Shown one piece after another: positions 1 through 7,453 of a stretch of 56,950 bases of DNA. The notes under the pieces are model-generated. The model was given only the letters and a program-made list of their open reading frames with translations, did no database searches and was not told where the DNA came from. The DNA is from RGIG4140 sp045632845. Its GTDB lineage: Bacteria > Pseudomonadota > Alphaproteobacteria > CAAHEQ01 > UBA3637. Location of the stretch: positions 1-56,950 of the forward strand of contig JAZQXL010000010.1 of NCBI GenBank assembly GCA_045632845.1, written 5' to 3'. A program made the translations under genes and the position numbers. How positions within the stretch are numbered: position 1 is the first letter of the stretch; each line of letters opens with the position of its first letter.

Positions 1-140
1 AGAATTTTATTACAACTTATTTTTCAAAAACAACAAGAAAATCATTGAATTATCTTAAAAAAACAATTAAAGAATGCGTGTAAAAAAAATATACCTTTAA
101 TTTGCACATATTTAGCTTCAAATAATTAATTGATATAACA

Positions 141-178
141 AAAAAAAATCCCCCATTCAAAAATGAGGGATTTTTTAT
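141..178 (-). terminator. Rho-independent terminator of the argS-lptM-pilin unit
   Basis: A nine-pair stem (148-156 with 163-171, one C-A mismatch) has a short A-rich loop and is flanked by A and T tracts on both sides. It lies just past the stop of the minus-strand pilin-like gene at 191. The flanking tracts mean it could work in both directions. Confidence 0.8.
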
Positions 179-190
179 TTTAACAATTCT

Positions 191-688
191 TTATTCAACA
201 CCATCAAGTGACTTTTTATCACCTTTAAACAGCACATCGACAACGCCGCCTTCCATCTCAACATTTCCTTGTTTGTATGAAACAGTATATGGGTCAGAAA
301 CAGAAAAACCAAATTTATCCAAAAAAGCAAACTTGCTGCAATTTTCAGAAACTTTGCATTCAAGCGTATTCATATTAAATGTAACAATTGCCATTCTATA
401 AGGAGCTGTTTCATCCGCACCGGTATCAGCATTTTTTGTTGAAGCAAATCGAGTTACAACAGAAAGAATACCTTTAGGCAATTCAAGTCTTAACTCTTGA
501 GATGACACATTGCGTTCTTTTGCTTTTGCAACAGTCAAAACCTTGGTAACCACTTGTGAAAGTTGCGTTTCCCACCAACGTTGTTTAGCATAATCATATG
601 TTACCAACCCAGCAATTGACACAACAGCCAAAATCATCAAAACCGCAATCATTTCAACCATGGAACGACCAGATTCAAATTTTTTCAT
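191..688 (-). CDS. Pilin-like protein with class III-type leader (ESGRSMVEM)
   Basis: This is a 165-residue protein with a very short basic leader (MKKFESG) followed directly by a hydrophobic helix of about 20 residues. That is the architecture of type IV pilins and pseudopilins processed by prepilin peptidase. If cleavage follows Gly7, the mature protein starts with Arg and has Glu at position +5, which is the conserved pilin glutamate. Arg at +1, where Phe or Met is usual, is odd. The rest is a soluble domain with two Cys in the segment LECKVSENCSK, possibly a disulfide. It is preceded by a GGGGGAAG ribosome site and follows the lptM-like gene in what looks like one transcript with argS. 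A second protein with the same leader lies at 3117. No pilus ATPase, platform or peptidase gene is in the window, so the function (pilus, secretion pseudopilus or other) is unknown. Confidence 0.75.
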   Translation of the reverse strand: MKKFESGRSMVEMIAVLMILAVVSIAGLVTYDYAKQRWWETQLSQVVTKVLTVAKAKERNVSSQELRLELPKGILSVVTRFASTKNADTGADETAPYRMAIVTFNMNTLECKVSENCSKFAFLDKFGFSVSDPYTVSYKQGNVEMEGGVVDVLFKGDKKSLDGVE

Positions 689-702
689 CTCTTCCCCCTT
701 GT

Positions 703-831
703 TTATTCTTCAACTATATATGTGTGTGGATAAAACGAGTCTTTTGGCGCCTGAGGTTTTGACCTTCTCCCACAAGAACAAAGCATTGCTGTCATCCCTA
801 AAACACAACAAAAAATCAAAAAAGCACGCAT
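703..831 (-). CDS. lptM: Small LptM-like lipoprotein
   Basis: This 42-residue reading frame runs from the ATG at 831 to the TAA at 703-705. It has a hydrophobic signal segment (MRAFLIFCCVLGMTAM), a lipobox-like LCSC, and then GRRSKP, followed by an FYPHTY segment near the end. The CG(R/K)xxxP start after the lipid Cys and the short Pro/Tyr-containing tail are typical of LptM/YifL, a small outer-membrane lipoprotein that in E. coli assists maturation of the LptD translocon. An AAGGAG ribosome site lies six to seven bases upstream. It sits 16 bases after argS; in other bacteria this lipoprotein gene often follows argH or lysA-region genes, so the neighbour here is different. The class call is from motif resemblance. 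A missed small lipoprotein of another kind is the alternative. Confidence 0.7.
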   Translation of the reverse strand: MRAFLIFCCVLGMTAMLCSCGRRSKPQAPKDSFYPHTYIVEE

Positions 832-846
832 TTTCAACTCCTTTTT

Positions 847-2610
847 TTACATTTTATCAGGAACCTGCAATCCCAAAACATCCGCCATTTTAAGCGCAAC
901 CGTTAACGCATATTTTGTCAATGCTAAACGAGATTTTTGCACAGCAGGTTCTGCATCTTTGATTGGACAATCGTGATAGAATAAGTTAAAATCTTGTGCC
1001 AATTTAAACAAATAATCACAAACGACATGCGGTGCATTGTTATCATACGCTGTTTGAATGCTGTCGGGCATTGCATATAAACGCAAGAGCAACTGTCTTT
1101 CAGCAGGGTGAGAAATAACAGGCACATCTGTTGGTGTTAATACAACCGTTTCACCAGATTTTTCAAGCAAGGATTTCATCCTCACCATTGCATACAATAA
1201 ATATGGACCTGTTTTTCCCTCAGTACTTGTGAGTTTATCTTCATCAAAGATGTAATTTTTCATTCTTTCATTCATCAAATCAGCAAATTTGAGTGCTGAA
1301 ACACCAACAATTTTTGAAATTTCGGTTTTTTCTTCTTCTGTCAAATCACGGCCCATTTCGCCACTGTTCATTTTTTTTAGCGCAGCATTAACAGATAAAT
1401 CAATCAACATACGAAGAGTCATCACACCACCATCTCTGGTTTTAAATGGTTTGTTATCTTTACCATTAATTGTACCAAAACCAAGATGTTTGGCCGTTGT
1501 GTTTTTAAACAACCCAATCTTTTCAGCAGCATTAAAAACTTGCTCAAAATGCAAAGCTTGACGTGCATCAACAACATAAAGAATTTCTTCAGCACCAAAT
1601 TCTTCAACTCGTTCTTCAATCGTTGCCAAATCAGTAGCTGCATACATCACAGCCCCGTCAGAGTTAACCGCAATTAATGGTGGCAAATCATTACCACTTT
1701 TTGACTTACCAACTTCAATGATTTCTGCCCCTGCATCTGAGAACAAAACACCCTCTTTTTTCAATCGTTCTAACATAACAAGCAAACGATCGTGAACATC
1801 CCTTTCCCCACGCCACAGTTCAAATGAAACACCTAATTCATCATACATTTGACGAATAGATCCAACTGACAACTCAACAAATTTATTCAAAAGAGCAAGC
1901 AAGCCTTTTTCTTTGTTTTGTAAACGACGCGTAAAATCTTTTGCTTTTGCTAAATAGGCAGGATCTTGTTTTGATTTTTGAGAAGCGATAGGATACATTA
2001 CTTCCAAATCATGACCTGTAAATGGTGCATTTGCAGGATATTCTCCTTCATAGGAAGGATCGAAATAAACACTTTCAGGCTCCCTTTCTGATAACTCAGC
2101 CATCAAAAGCCCCATTGGCAAACCCCAATCACCTAAGTGCACATCACCAATGACCTTGTTACCGACAAATTTGTGTAATCTTTTAATAGCTTCACCAATA
2201 ATAGCTGGACGCAAATGCCCCACATGCAAAGCTTTTGCAATGTTTGGTCCACCATAATCAAAAACAACTGTTTTAGCTTCAGCTGGATTTTCATAACCTG
2301 ATTTTTCTGTTGATAAAATTGAATAAGCAACTTCAGACAATGCTGTGTTTGAAATTGTCATATTAATAAAACCAGGACCATCAACACTCACTTTTTCAAA
2401 GAATGAATCTTCTTTCAAAAAGGCTGCAATTTTTTCAGCCAAAGCCCTTGGATTTTGTTTTAATTCTTTTGCCAAAGGCAACGCCCCATTTGATTGATAA
2501 TCACTAATATCTGGACGATCAGACAAGCGAACGAGCAAAGTTGCATTTTCAAAACCAGCATTTTCAAATGCTGCTTGAACCTTTTGTTTAACAAGAGATG
2601 TTAAATTCAT
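847..2610 (-). CDS. argS: Arginyl-tRNA synthetase
   Basis: Class I aminoacyl-tRNA synthetase of 587 residues that charges tRNA-Arg in the cytoplasm. The N-terminal Add-1 (tRNA D-loop recognition) domain covers about residues 1-90. The HIGH signature appears as AKALHVGHLRPAIIG near residue 125, and the KMSKS-equivalent appears as PFKTRDGG, the usual form in ArgS. A helical DALR anticodon-binding domain occupies the last 120 residues. The length is normal for the family. The ATG at 2610 follows an AAAGGAAA site, and a good sigma70-type promoter lies at 2652-2680. It is first in a probable operon with the LptM-like and pilin-like genes. No anomalies were seen. Confidence 0.97.
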   Translation of the reverse strand: MNLTSLVKQKVQAAFENAGFENATLLVRLSDRPDISDYQSNGALPLAKELKQNPRALAEKIAAFLKEDSFFEKVSVDGPGFINMTISNTALSEVAYSILSTEKSGYENPAEAKTVVFDYGGPNIAKALHVGHLRPAIIGEAIKRLHKFVGNKVIGDVHLGDWGLPMGLLMAELSEREPESVYFDPSYEGEYPANAPFTGHDLEVMYPIASQKSKQDPAYLAKAKDFTRRLQNKEKGLLALLNKFVELSVGSIRQMYDELGVSFELWRGERDVHDRLLVMLERLKKEGVLFSDAGAEIIEVGKSKSGNDLPPLIAVNSDGAVMYAATDLATIEERVEEFGAEEILYVVDARQALHFEQVFNAAEKIGLFKNTTAKHLGFGTINGKDNKPFKTRDGGVMTLRMLIDLSVNAALKKMNSGEMGRDLTEEEKTEISKIVGVSALKFADLMNERMKNYIFDEDKLTSTEGKTGPYLLYAMVRMKSLLEKSGETVVLTPTDVPVISHPAERQLLLRLYAMPDSIQTAYDNNAPHVVCDYLFKLAQDFNLFYHDCPIKDAEPAVQKSRLALTKYALTVALKMADVLGLQVPDKM

Positions 2611-2651
2611 TTTTGTTTTTCCTTTTGTATCCGAAATTAAAATTTCTTTAA

Positions 2652-2680
2652 ATTATACTAAATCTTTTCAAAAAGTGCAA
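2652..2680 (-). promoter_or_regulatory. Sigma70-type promoter of argS
   Basis: On the minus strand a -35 TTGCAC (2675-2680) is separated by 17 bases from a perfect -10 TATAAT (2652-2657). It lies about 45 bases upstream of the argS ATG, in the gap between ffs and argS. Confidence 0.75.
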
Positions 2681-2723
2681 GATTATTTTAAGCCCATTAA
2701 GACCCAGGAAAAACGCAAAAAAA

Positions 2724-2812
2724 GTGGAAGGAGAACGACCCGATAGATTAAAAATGAGCTGCTTTCTTCCGAACCTGACCCGCTGTTTTTAGCTTTCGTC
2801 CGCTTCCTTCCG
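2724..2812 (-). ncRNA. ffs: Signal recognition particle RNA (small bacterial 4.5S type)
   Basis: Read on the minus strand, the centre contains the SRP RNA apical signature GGTCAGGTTCGGAAGAAAGC, including the GGAA-type tetraloop region and the asymmetric AGCAG-type internal loop that bind the Ffh M domain. The ends pair as GGAAGGA with TCCTTCC, closing the long hairpin of about 90 nucleotides. A promoter ends 7 bases before the proposed 5' end and a T-run follows the 3' end (2714-2723 region). The RNA works with Ffh and with FtsY, whose gene is at 42779. Ends are approximate by a few bases. Confidence 0.93.
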
Positions 2813-2818
2813 CTATTT

Positions 2819-2847
2819 ATAATAGGGATAATTTATTTTCTTTTCAA
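2819..2847 (-). promoter_or_regulatory. Promoter of the SRP RNA gene
   Basis: The -35 TTGAAA (2842-2847) and -10 TATTAT (2819-2824) are separated by exactly 17 bases on the minus strand. The expected start falls at about 2812, which is where the RNA terminal stem begins. Confidence 0.8.
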
Positions 2848-3116
2848 GAATAAAAAAAATTTTTTTAACAACTCTTTGAAATTTTGCCATTTTTTAACTT
2901 CAATATAAAAAAATACAGAATCATTTTAAATATAGGTAAAAAATTCTTCACTACGTATTGATAATTCATTACAATTTGAAAAATAAAGATTGACAGGATA
3001 AAAATACTATTTTATTTTATCCTTATAAAATTGTGCCAATTCGTTGGAGCAATTAAGGCTAACAGTTGCATAGATAAAATAGTTTAAATGCAACACAACT
3101 AAAAAGGAATACCATT
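2848..3116. other. AT-rich intergenic region with one clear promoter
   Basis: Very AT-rich DNA lies between the ffs promoter and the second pilin-like gene. The only signal I can support is the plus-strand promoter at 2990-3018. The remaining 5' leader of about 90 bases up to the ATG at 3117 shows no convincing riboswitch or attenuator. No conserved small ORF was found. Confidence 0.5.
2990..3018 (+). promoter_or_regulatory. Promoter upstream of second pilin-like gene
   Basis: A perfect -35 TTGACA (2990-2995), a 17-base spacer and -10 TATTTT (3013-3018). The predicted transcript has a leader of about 90 bases before the ATG at 3117. Confidence 0.7.
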
Positions 3117-3590
3117 ATGAAAAAACTTGAATCTGGTCGATCAATGTTTGAAATGCTTTGTGTTTTAAGCGTTGCAGGCATTTTATCCATTGGTGGGATT
3201 ACAGGATATTCTTACGCAATGAACCGTTTTCAAGCAGGAAAAATCATTGATCTATCCAACAAATATTCCCTTCACGTATTCGAATTGTGTCGCAAAATTC
3301 ACAGCAACGGTAAAACAGGTTTACTCGCGCTAAAATACTGTTCACCTGCAACTCCTGGCATACAAAAATTTAGCGATACAAAAATTGGAGCCTTACCACC
3401 TTCTGTCTACGATGATGGTATTTCCTTTTCAAGGGTCAAAGAAGAAGGCGGAGCCATAGAAATCATTATTGACCATAAGCTGAATTCAAAAGACGTTTGT
3501 GAAGCAATCAAATCTATCACACAACAACAAAATGGATGCACAGAACCCGAAGCCCCCTATACTGTTTCACTGTCATTTAATCAAAGCTAA
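3117..3590 (+). CDS. Pilin-like protein with class III-type leader (ESGRSMFEM)
   Basis: A 157-residue protein that starts MKKLESG-RSMFEM and continues into a hydrophobic helix (about residues 13-33) containing Gly-rich segments (SIGGITGYSY). This is the same leader design as the protein at 191-688: Gly before the presumed prepilin-peptidase cut, Arg at +1 and Glu at +5. The soluble part has several Cys (CRKIH, YCSP, DVCEAI, NGCTE), so disulfides are likely after export. It has its own strong promoter and an AAGGAA ribosome site and is monocistronic, converging on thpR. Outside the leader there is little obvious similarity to the first protein, so it is a relative by architecture rather than a recent copy. 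Function is unknown. Confidence 0.75.
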   Translation: MKKLESGRSMFEMLCVLSVAGILSIGGITGYSYAMNRFQAGKIIDLSNKYSLHVFELCRKIHSNGKTGLLALKYCSPATPGIQKFSDTKIGALPPSVYDDGISFSRVKEEGGAIEIIIDHKLNSKDVCEAIKSITQQQNGCTEPEAPYTVSLSFNQS

Positions 3591-3605
3591 CTTTTTCAAT
3601 TAAAT

Positions 3606-4157
3606 TTAAATCAAAGTTAAAGGATAAACCTCTTCAACGGTATAATATTTACCTTCACCGTTTTCTCTTGCGTGACTTGCAAACAATGAAAACGAATCCA
3701 CTAAAAACTCTTTACTATGAAACAAATTGTTCATTGCAATATAACGGAACACCTCATCAATTGTTGTCCCTTGCAATTTTGCCAAACTCACATGTGGCAA
3801 AAATTTAAACCGATCAGCATCCCCCGCTCCCGCTTTTTTAACTGCTAAATCAATTTTTTGCTGCAATTCAGCAATAATTCTAGGTTCTGTTACCCCTGTC
3901 CAAATGTGATGAGGAACATTTTTTGAAGCAAAATAATTAATTTCTTTAAACGCCATATAAAAAGCAGGGAATCTGATATATCTAAGCTCTTTCAACACAT
4001 CTTCAGCAACAGGCTCTTCCACATCGCCGACAAATCGCAAATTCAAATTCAACTTATCTTTTGGGTGCCAAATAGCCCCTTCAAGGCCCCCTCTTAAAGC
4101 ATAAATTTCATCCTTAATTTCTTCTGGCAAATCTAAACCAACGAACAGGCGTATCAT
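3606..4157 (-). CDS. thpR: RNA 2',3'-cyclic phosphodiesterase (2H / LigT family)
   Basis: The 183-residue protein belongs to the 2H phosphoesterase superfamily, which opens 2',3'-cyclic phosphates and was first known as 2'-5' RNA ligase. It begins IRLFVGLDLP, the usual ThpR opening. The two H-x-T/S-x catalytic motifs are expected near PHHIWTGV (first half) and LPHVSLAKLQG (second half). The second is a clear HVSLA; in the first, the order is HHIWTG, so H-x-W-T, a plausible HxT variant. I chose the ATG at 4157 rather than a TTG 18 bases upstream because the AAGGAG ribosome site would lie inside the longer version. It shares its short upstream region with the divergent def promoter. Confidence 0.88.
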   Translation of the reverse strand: MIRLFVGLDLPEEIKDEIYALRGGLEGAIWHPKDKLNLNLRFVGDVEEPVAEDVLKELRYIRFPAFYMAFKEINYFASKNVPHHIWTGVTEPRIIAELQQKIDLAVKKAGAGDADRFKFLPHVSLAKLQGTTIDEVFRYIAMNNLFHSKEFLVDSFSLFASHARENGEGKYYTVEEVYPLTLI

Positions 4158-4169
4158 AAAAAAACTCCT

Positions 4170-4198
4170 TTGCAAAATATTTTATTTTAGTGTATAAT
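4170..4198 (+). promoter_or_regulatory. Promoter of def-fmt-truA
   Basis: The -35 TTGCAA (4170-4175), a 17-base spacer and a perfect -10 TATAAT (4193-4198) lie 25 bases before the def ATG. The element overlaps the 5' end region of divergent thpR. Confidence 0.8.
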
Positions 4199-4223
4199 AA
4201 AAAAAAACAAAAAGGAAGTAAAA

Positions 4224-4760
4224 ATGACAAAATTAACAGTTTTAGAAATCCCTCATCCCGTTTTGTATGAAAAAGCATTACCCGTTGAGGAAGTTACCCC
4301 AGAAATTCAAACTCTTTTAAGCGATATGCTCGAAACCATGTACAAAACACATGGCGTTGGTTTGGCAGGCAATCAAGTCGGTGTTTTAAAATGCGTGGTT
4401 GTAATTGATTGTGCCTCAAAAGAAGAAGCGCCAGACCCAATCAAAATGGTTAACCCTCGAATCATCAAAAAATCTGAAGAAATGGTTTGCCATAATGAAG
4501 GGTGCTTATCCATTCCACGGGAATATGCTGATGTTGTTCGACATGAAACAGTAACTGTTGAATACTTAGATGAAAATGGCACATTAAAACAAAGAGAGGC
4601 CGATGGCTTACTTGCTATTGCTATTCAGCATGAACTTGACCATTTAGAAGGGGTTTTATTTATCGATCATTTATCCCCTCTTAAAAGAAAAATGCTTTTG
4701 AAGCATTTAGAAAAACGCCGTAAAAAACAAGCTCTTTTAGAGGCTGAAAATAAAGCTTAA
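4224..4760 (+). CDS. def: Peptide deformylase
   Basis: The 178-residue metalloenzyme removes the N-formyl group from nascent proteins. All three signature motifs are present: GVGLAGNQVG (motif 1, GxGLAAxQ with Asn in place of the second Ala), EGCLSIP (motif 2, with the metal-ligand Cys) and QHELDHLEG (motif 3, HExxDH). The length is normal. It is first in an operon with fmt (12 bases downstream) and truA, a common grouping because Def undoes the formylation made by Fmt. An AAAGGAAG ribosome site precedes the ATG. Confidence 0.97.
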   Translation: MTKLTVLEIPHPVLYEKALPVEEVTPEIQTLLSDMLETMYKTHGVGLAGNQVGVLKCVVVIDCASKEEAPDPIKMVNPRIIKKSEEMVCHNEGCLSIPREYADVVRHETVTVEYLDENGTLKQREADGLLAIAIQHELDHLEGVLFIDHLSPLKRKMLLKHLEKRRKKQALLEAENKA

Positions 4761-4772
4761 GAAAGGAAAAAT

Positions 4773-5684
4773 ATGAAAGTTATATTTATGGGAACTCCCG
4801 ACTTTTCCGTTCCCGTGTTAGAGGCTTTAGCCACACATCATGAAGTCATTTGTGTTTATACACAACCTGCCCGTCCAGCTGGCAGAGGAAACAAACTTGT
4901 TTCATCCCCTGTACAACAGGCCGCAGAAAGATTAAACATACCTGTTCGAACGCCCGTTTCTTTAAGAAAGGATAATGCAACACAAGAGTTTCAAGAACTA
5001 GGTGCTGATGTAGCAATTGTTTGTGCTTATGGGCTTATTTTACCACAAGGAGTTTTAGATGCTCCTAAAATGGGATGTATTAATGTGCATGCCTCCCTTC
5101 TTCCAAGATGGAGAGGCGCCGCACCTATTCAAAGAGCTATTGAAGCTGGCGATTCACAAAGCGGTGTTACAATTATGCAAATGGATGCAGGCCTTGACAC
5201 AGGTGATATGCTCTTAAAAGGCATTGTTCCAATTGATGAAAACACAACTGCTCAAGTTTTGCATGACGCATTATCAAAACAAGGGGCAGAACTCATTATC
5301 AAAGTGTTAAACAATATGCCAACACCTGAAAAACAACCTGAAACAGGCATCACTTATGCCGAAAAAATCCAAAAATCAGAAGCATTAATAGATTGGAATC
5401 TTCCAGCACAACAAATCAAAAATAAAATTATGGCTTTTAATCCATACCCAGCAGCCTACTTTTTATTAAATGGAGAAAGAATCAAAATCTTCAATGCTAA
5501 AGTTGAAGAAGTATCAACAAACGCCCCTGCAGGACAGGTGTTAGATGATGAACTCCTCATTGCTTGCGCCAACAACACAGCTTTGCGCTTAACCGAATTA
5601 CAACGAGAAGGTAAAAAGCGTATGTTTGCAACAGACTTATTAAAAGGATTTGAACTCAAGAAAGGGTTTAATCTTGCGGTATAA
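4773..5684 (+). CDS. fmt: Methionyl-tRNA formyltransferase
   Basis: A 303-residue enzyme that formylates initiator Met-tRNA using 10-formyl-tetrahydrofolate. The start KVIFMGTPDFSVPVLEAL is the standard N-terminal Rossmann segment. The catalytic and folate-binding signature is seen as INVHASLLPRWRGAAPIQRA followed by GVTIMQMDAGLDTGDML, which contains the key Asn, His and Asp. The C-terminal OB-like domain starts near residue 205. It lies 12 bases after def with a GAAAGGAAA ribosome site, and its 3' end overlaps the start of truA by 11 bases. Confidence 0.97.
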   Translation: MKVIFMGTPDFSVPVLEALATHHEVICVYTQPARPAGRGNKLVSSPVQQAAERLNIPVRTPVSLRKDNATQEFQELGADVAIVCAYGLILPQGVLDAPKMGCINVHASLLPRWRGAAPIQRAIEAGDSQSGVTIMQMDAGLDTGDMLLKGIVPIDENTTAQVLHDALSKQGAELIIKVLNNMPTPEKQPETGITYAEKIQKSEALIDWNLPAQQIKNKIMAFNPYPAAYFLLNGERIKIFNAKVEEVSTNAPAGQVLDDELLIACANNTALRLTELQREGKKRMFATDLLKGFELKKGFNLAV

Positions 5685-6408
5685 AATTGTCATAGAGTAT
5701 GATGGAACCCCTTTTTGTGGTTGGCAAAGACAACAATCTGGATTGTCTGTTCAACAAGTGATTGAAGACGCTTTAAAAACCTGCTTAAGGGAAGAAATAA
5801 CCCTTTTTGGAAGTGGTAGGACTGATGCTGGTGTTCACGCCCTTTATCAAATTGCACACTTTGATTCATCCTTATTGATCGAACCCTACAAATTAAGAGA
5901 ATCACTCAATGCACTTGTGCGTCCACATCCGATCAGCATCAAAGAGGTTGAACAGGTTGATGAAAATTTTCACGCCAGATTTGATGCCAAAAAAAGAACC
6001 TATATATATCGTATTTTAAACACTCCTTTTCCGCCAAGTTTAGAAAAAAACAGAGTTTGGTGGTATAGACATCCTCTTGATGTTGAAAAAATGAATCAAG
6101 CAGCTCAATTGCTTATTGGAAAACATGATTTTTCAACATTTAGAGCATCTGAATGCCAAGCAAAATCGCCTGTTAAAACACTTGATTTTATCTCTCTTGA
6201 AAAACAAGGAGATGAAATTGTTATGAAAGTTACCGCTCGTTCCTTTTTGCACCATCAAGTACGCAATATCATCGGCACCCTTACCTTGGTTGGCGCTCAA
6301 AAATGGAGTGTTGATGATTTTAAAAAAGCACTTGAAGCTTGCGACAGAAAAGCTGGTGGACCAACCGCCCCTGCCGAAGGGTTGTATTTCATTCATATTG
6401 AATATTAA
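5674..6408 (+). CDS. truA: tRNA pseudouridine(38-40) synthase
   Basis: A 244-residue enzyme that isomerises uridines 38-40 in the anticodon arm. It shows the TruA opening YKIVIEYDGTPFCGWQRQ, the catalytic Asp motif GSGRTDAGVHAL, and a C-terminal FLHHQVRNIIGTL segment. I chose the TTG at 5674 as start: it has a GAAAGGG site seven bases upstream and gives the canonical family N-terminus. The upstream TTG at 5650 has poor ribosome-site spacing. The start overlaps the end of fmt by 11 bases, indicating translational coupling within the def-fmt-truA operon. Confidence 0.95.
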   Translation: MRYKIVIEYDGTPFCGWQRQQSGLSVQQVIEDALKTCLREEITLFGSGRTDAGVHALYQIAHFDSSLLIEPYKLRESLNALVRPHPISIKEVEQVDENFHARFDAKKRTYIYRILNTPFPPSLEKNRVWWYRHPLDVEKMNQAAQLLIGKHDFSTFRASECQAKSPVKTLDFISLEKQGDEIVMKVTARSFLHHQVRNIIGTLTLVGAQKWSVDDFKKALEACDRKAGGPTAPAEGLYFIHIEY

Positions 6409-6436
6409 AATTTTACACACACTGCTTTAAATTATA

Positions 6437-6465
6437 TTGATTTTAAAGTTTAAAATTCATATATT
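6437..6465 (+). promoter_or_regulatory. Promoter of the Bat operon, possibly giving a leaderless mRNA
   Basis: The -35 TTGATT (6437-6442), a 17-base spacer and -10 TATATT (6460-6465). The expected transcription start is at about 6472-6473, exactly on the ATG of the first gene. There is no Shine-Dalgarno sequence in the eight bases before that ATG. Confidence 0.6.
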
Positions 6466-6472
6466 GTAAAGC

Positions 6473-7453
6473 ATGAGTATTTTTATATGGCCCTTATCGT
6501 TTTTGTTTCTTTTACTACCAATTGTTGTGTATTTTACCTTACCTACAGTAAAAGAAAATTCAAATTTATACGCTCTTAAAATTCCTTTTTTTAAGAGAAT
6601 AGAATCATTTAGCAATACATCAACAAAAACAACGCCTTCCAAAAGCGTCCGATTTTTCCTAGTATTAGGGTGGATTTTATTCACACTTGCTGCAGCCAGA
6701 CCCGTGTGGTATCCAAACGCAAGTGATACCCCTCTTCATGCAAGAAATATTGTTTTATCCCTAGATGTTTCAGAATCAATGAGTGAAAAGGATTTTCAAC
6801 TTGGTACTGAAGCGGTCACCAGATTAACTGCTGTTAAAAAAGTTGTTACTGATTTTTTAAACAAACGTGAAAATGACAACATTGGTTTTGTTCTTTTTGG
6901 CAATGAAGCATACACCTACGCCCCCCTTTCATTTGACAAAATAACTCTCAAATCTTTGTTAGATGAAATTGGCATTGGAATTGCAGGGAATATGACAGCT
7001 TTAGGTGATGGCCTTGCTCTAGCTGTTCAAACAGCTCTTAAAGTACCTGCCAAAAGTCAAATTGTGATTTTATTATCTGATGGATACGCAAACGCAGGTG
7101 TTGTTTCTGTTTCAGAGGCTATCAATCTTGCCAAACGAAACAATGTAAAAGTTTACACCATTGGGATTGGATCGGGTGAACAAGTTGTTCAAAATTTTTA
7201 TGGGTTACAAATCCCAACCCCCACAACATTAGATGAAAAAACACTCAAACAAATTGCCACACAAACAGGTGGACAATACTTTTTGGCAAAAACAACATCT
7301 GGCTTGCAAGACATTTATAAAGTCATTGATGGTTTAGAAAAAGAAGAAGTCACCATTCAATCATATAAGCCAAGAAAAGAACTCTTTTTCATTCCCTTGT
7401 TTTTAGGTCTTCTTTGTTTGTTTATCGCATTGATGAAACGGAGACAATTATGA
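6473..7453 (+). CDS. batA: BatA-like von Willebrand factor A membrane protein
   Basis: A 326-residue inner-membrane protein with two N-terminal membrane segments (about residues 3-22 and 61-76), a VWA domain (about 92-290) and a C-terminal membrane segment (about 303-321). The metal-ion-dependent adhesion site is intact: DVSES at 98-102 matches DxSxS. This organisation is that of BatA/BatB of the Bacteroides aerotolerance (Bat) locus. Its role in proteobacteria is poorly known, probably stress tolerance or envelope complex assembly with a MoxR ATPase. It heads a three-gene operon and overlaps the next start through ATGA. No MoxR or DUF58 gene, which usually precedes it, is present. The ATG may lie at the 5' end of the mRNA. 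Confidence 0.88.
   Translation: MSIFIWPLSFLFLLLPIVVYFTLPTVKENSNLYALKIPFFKRIESFSNTSTKTTPSKSVRFFLVLGWILFTLAAARPVWYPNASDTPLHARNIVLSLDVSESMSEKDFQLGTEAVTRLTAVKKVVTDFLNKRENDNIGFVLFGNEAYTYAPLSFDKITLKSLLDEIGIGIAGNMTALGDGLALAVQTALKVPAKSQIVILLSDGYANAGVVSVSEAINLAKRNNVKVYTIGIGSGEQVVQNFYGLQIPTPTTLDEKTLKQIATQTGGQYFLAKTTSGLQDIYKVIDGLEKEEVTIQSYKPRKELFFIPLFLGLLCLFIALMKRRQL

Noticed and set aside
1289..1677. Plus-strand frames inside argS, and similar opposite-strand frames inside ClpB, KefB-like, HEAT and other genes
   Set aside because: They are antisense shadows of well-supported genes and show no family motifs.
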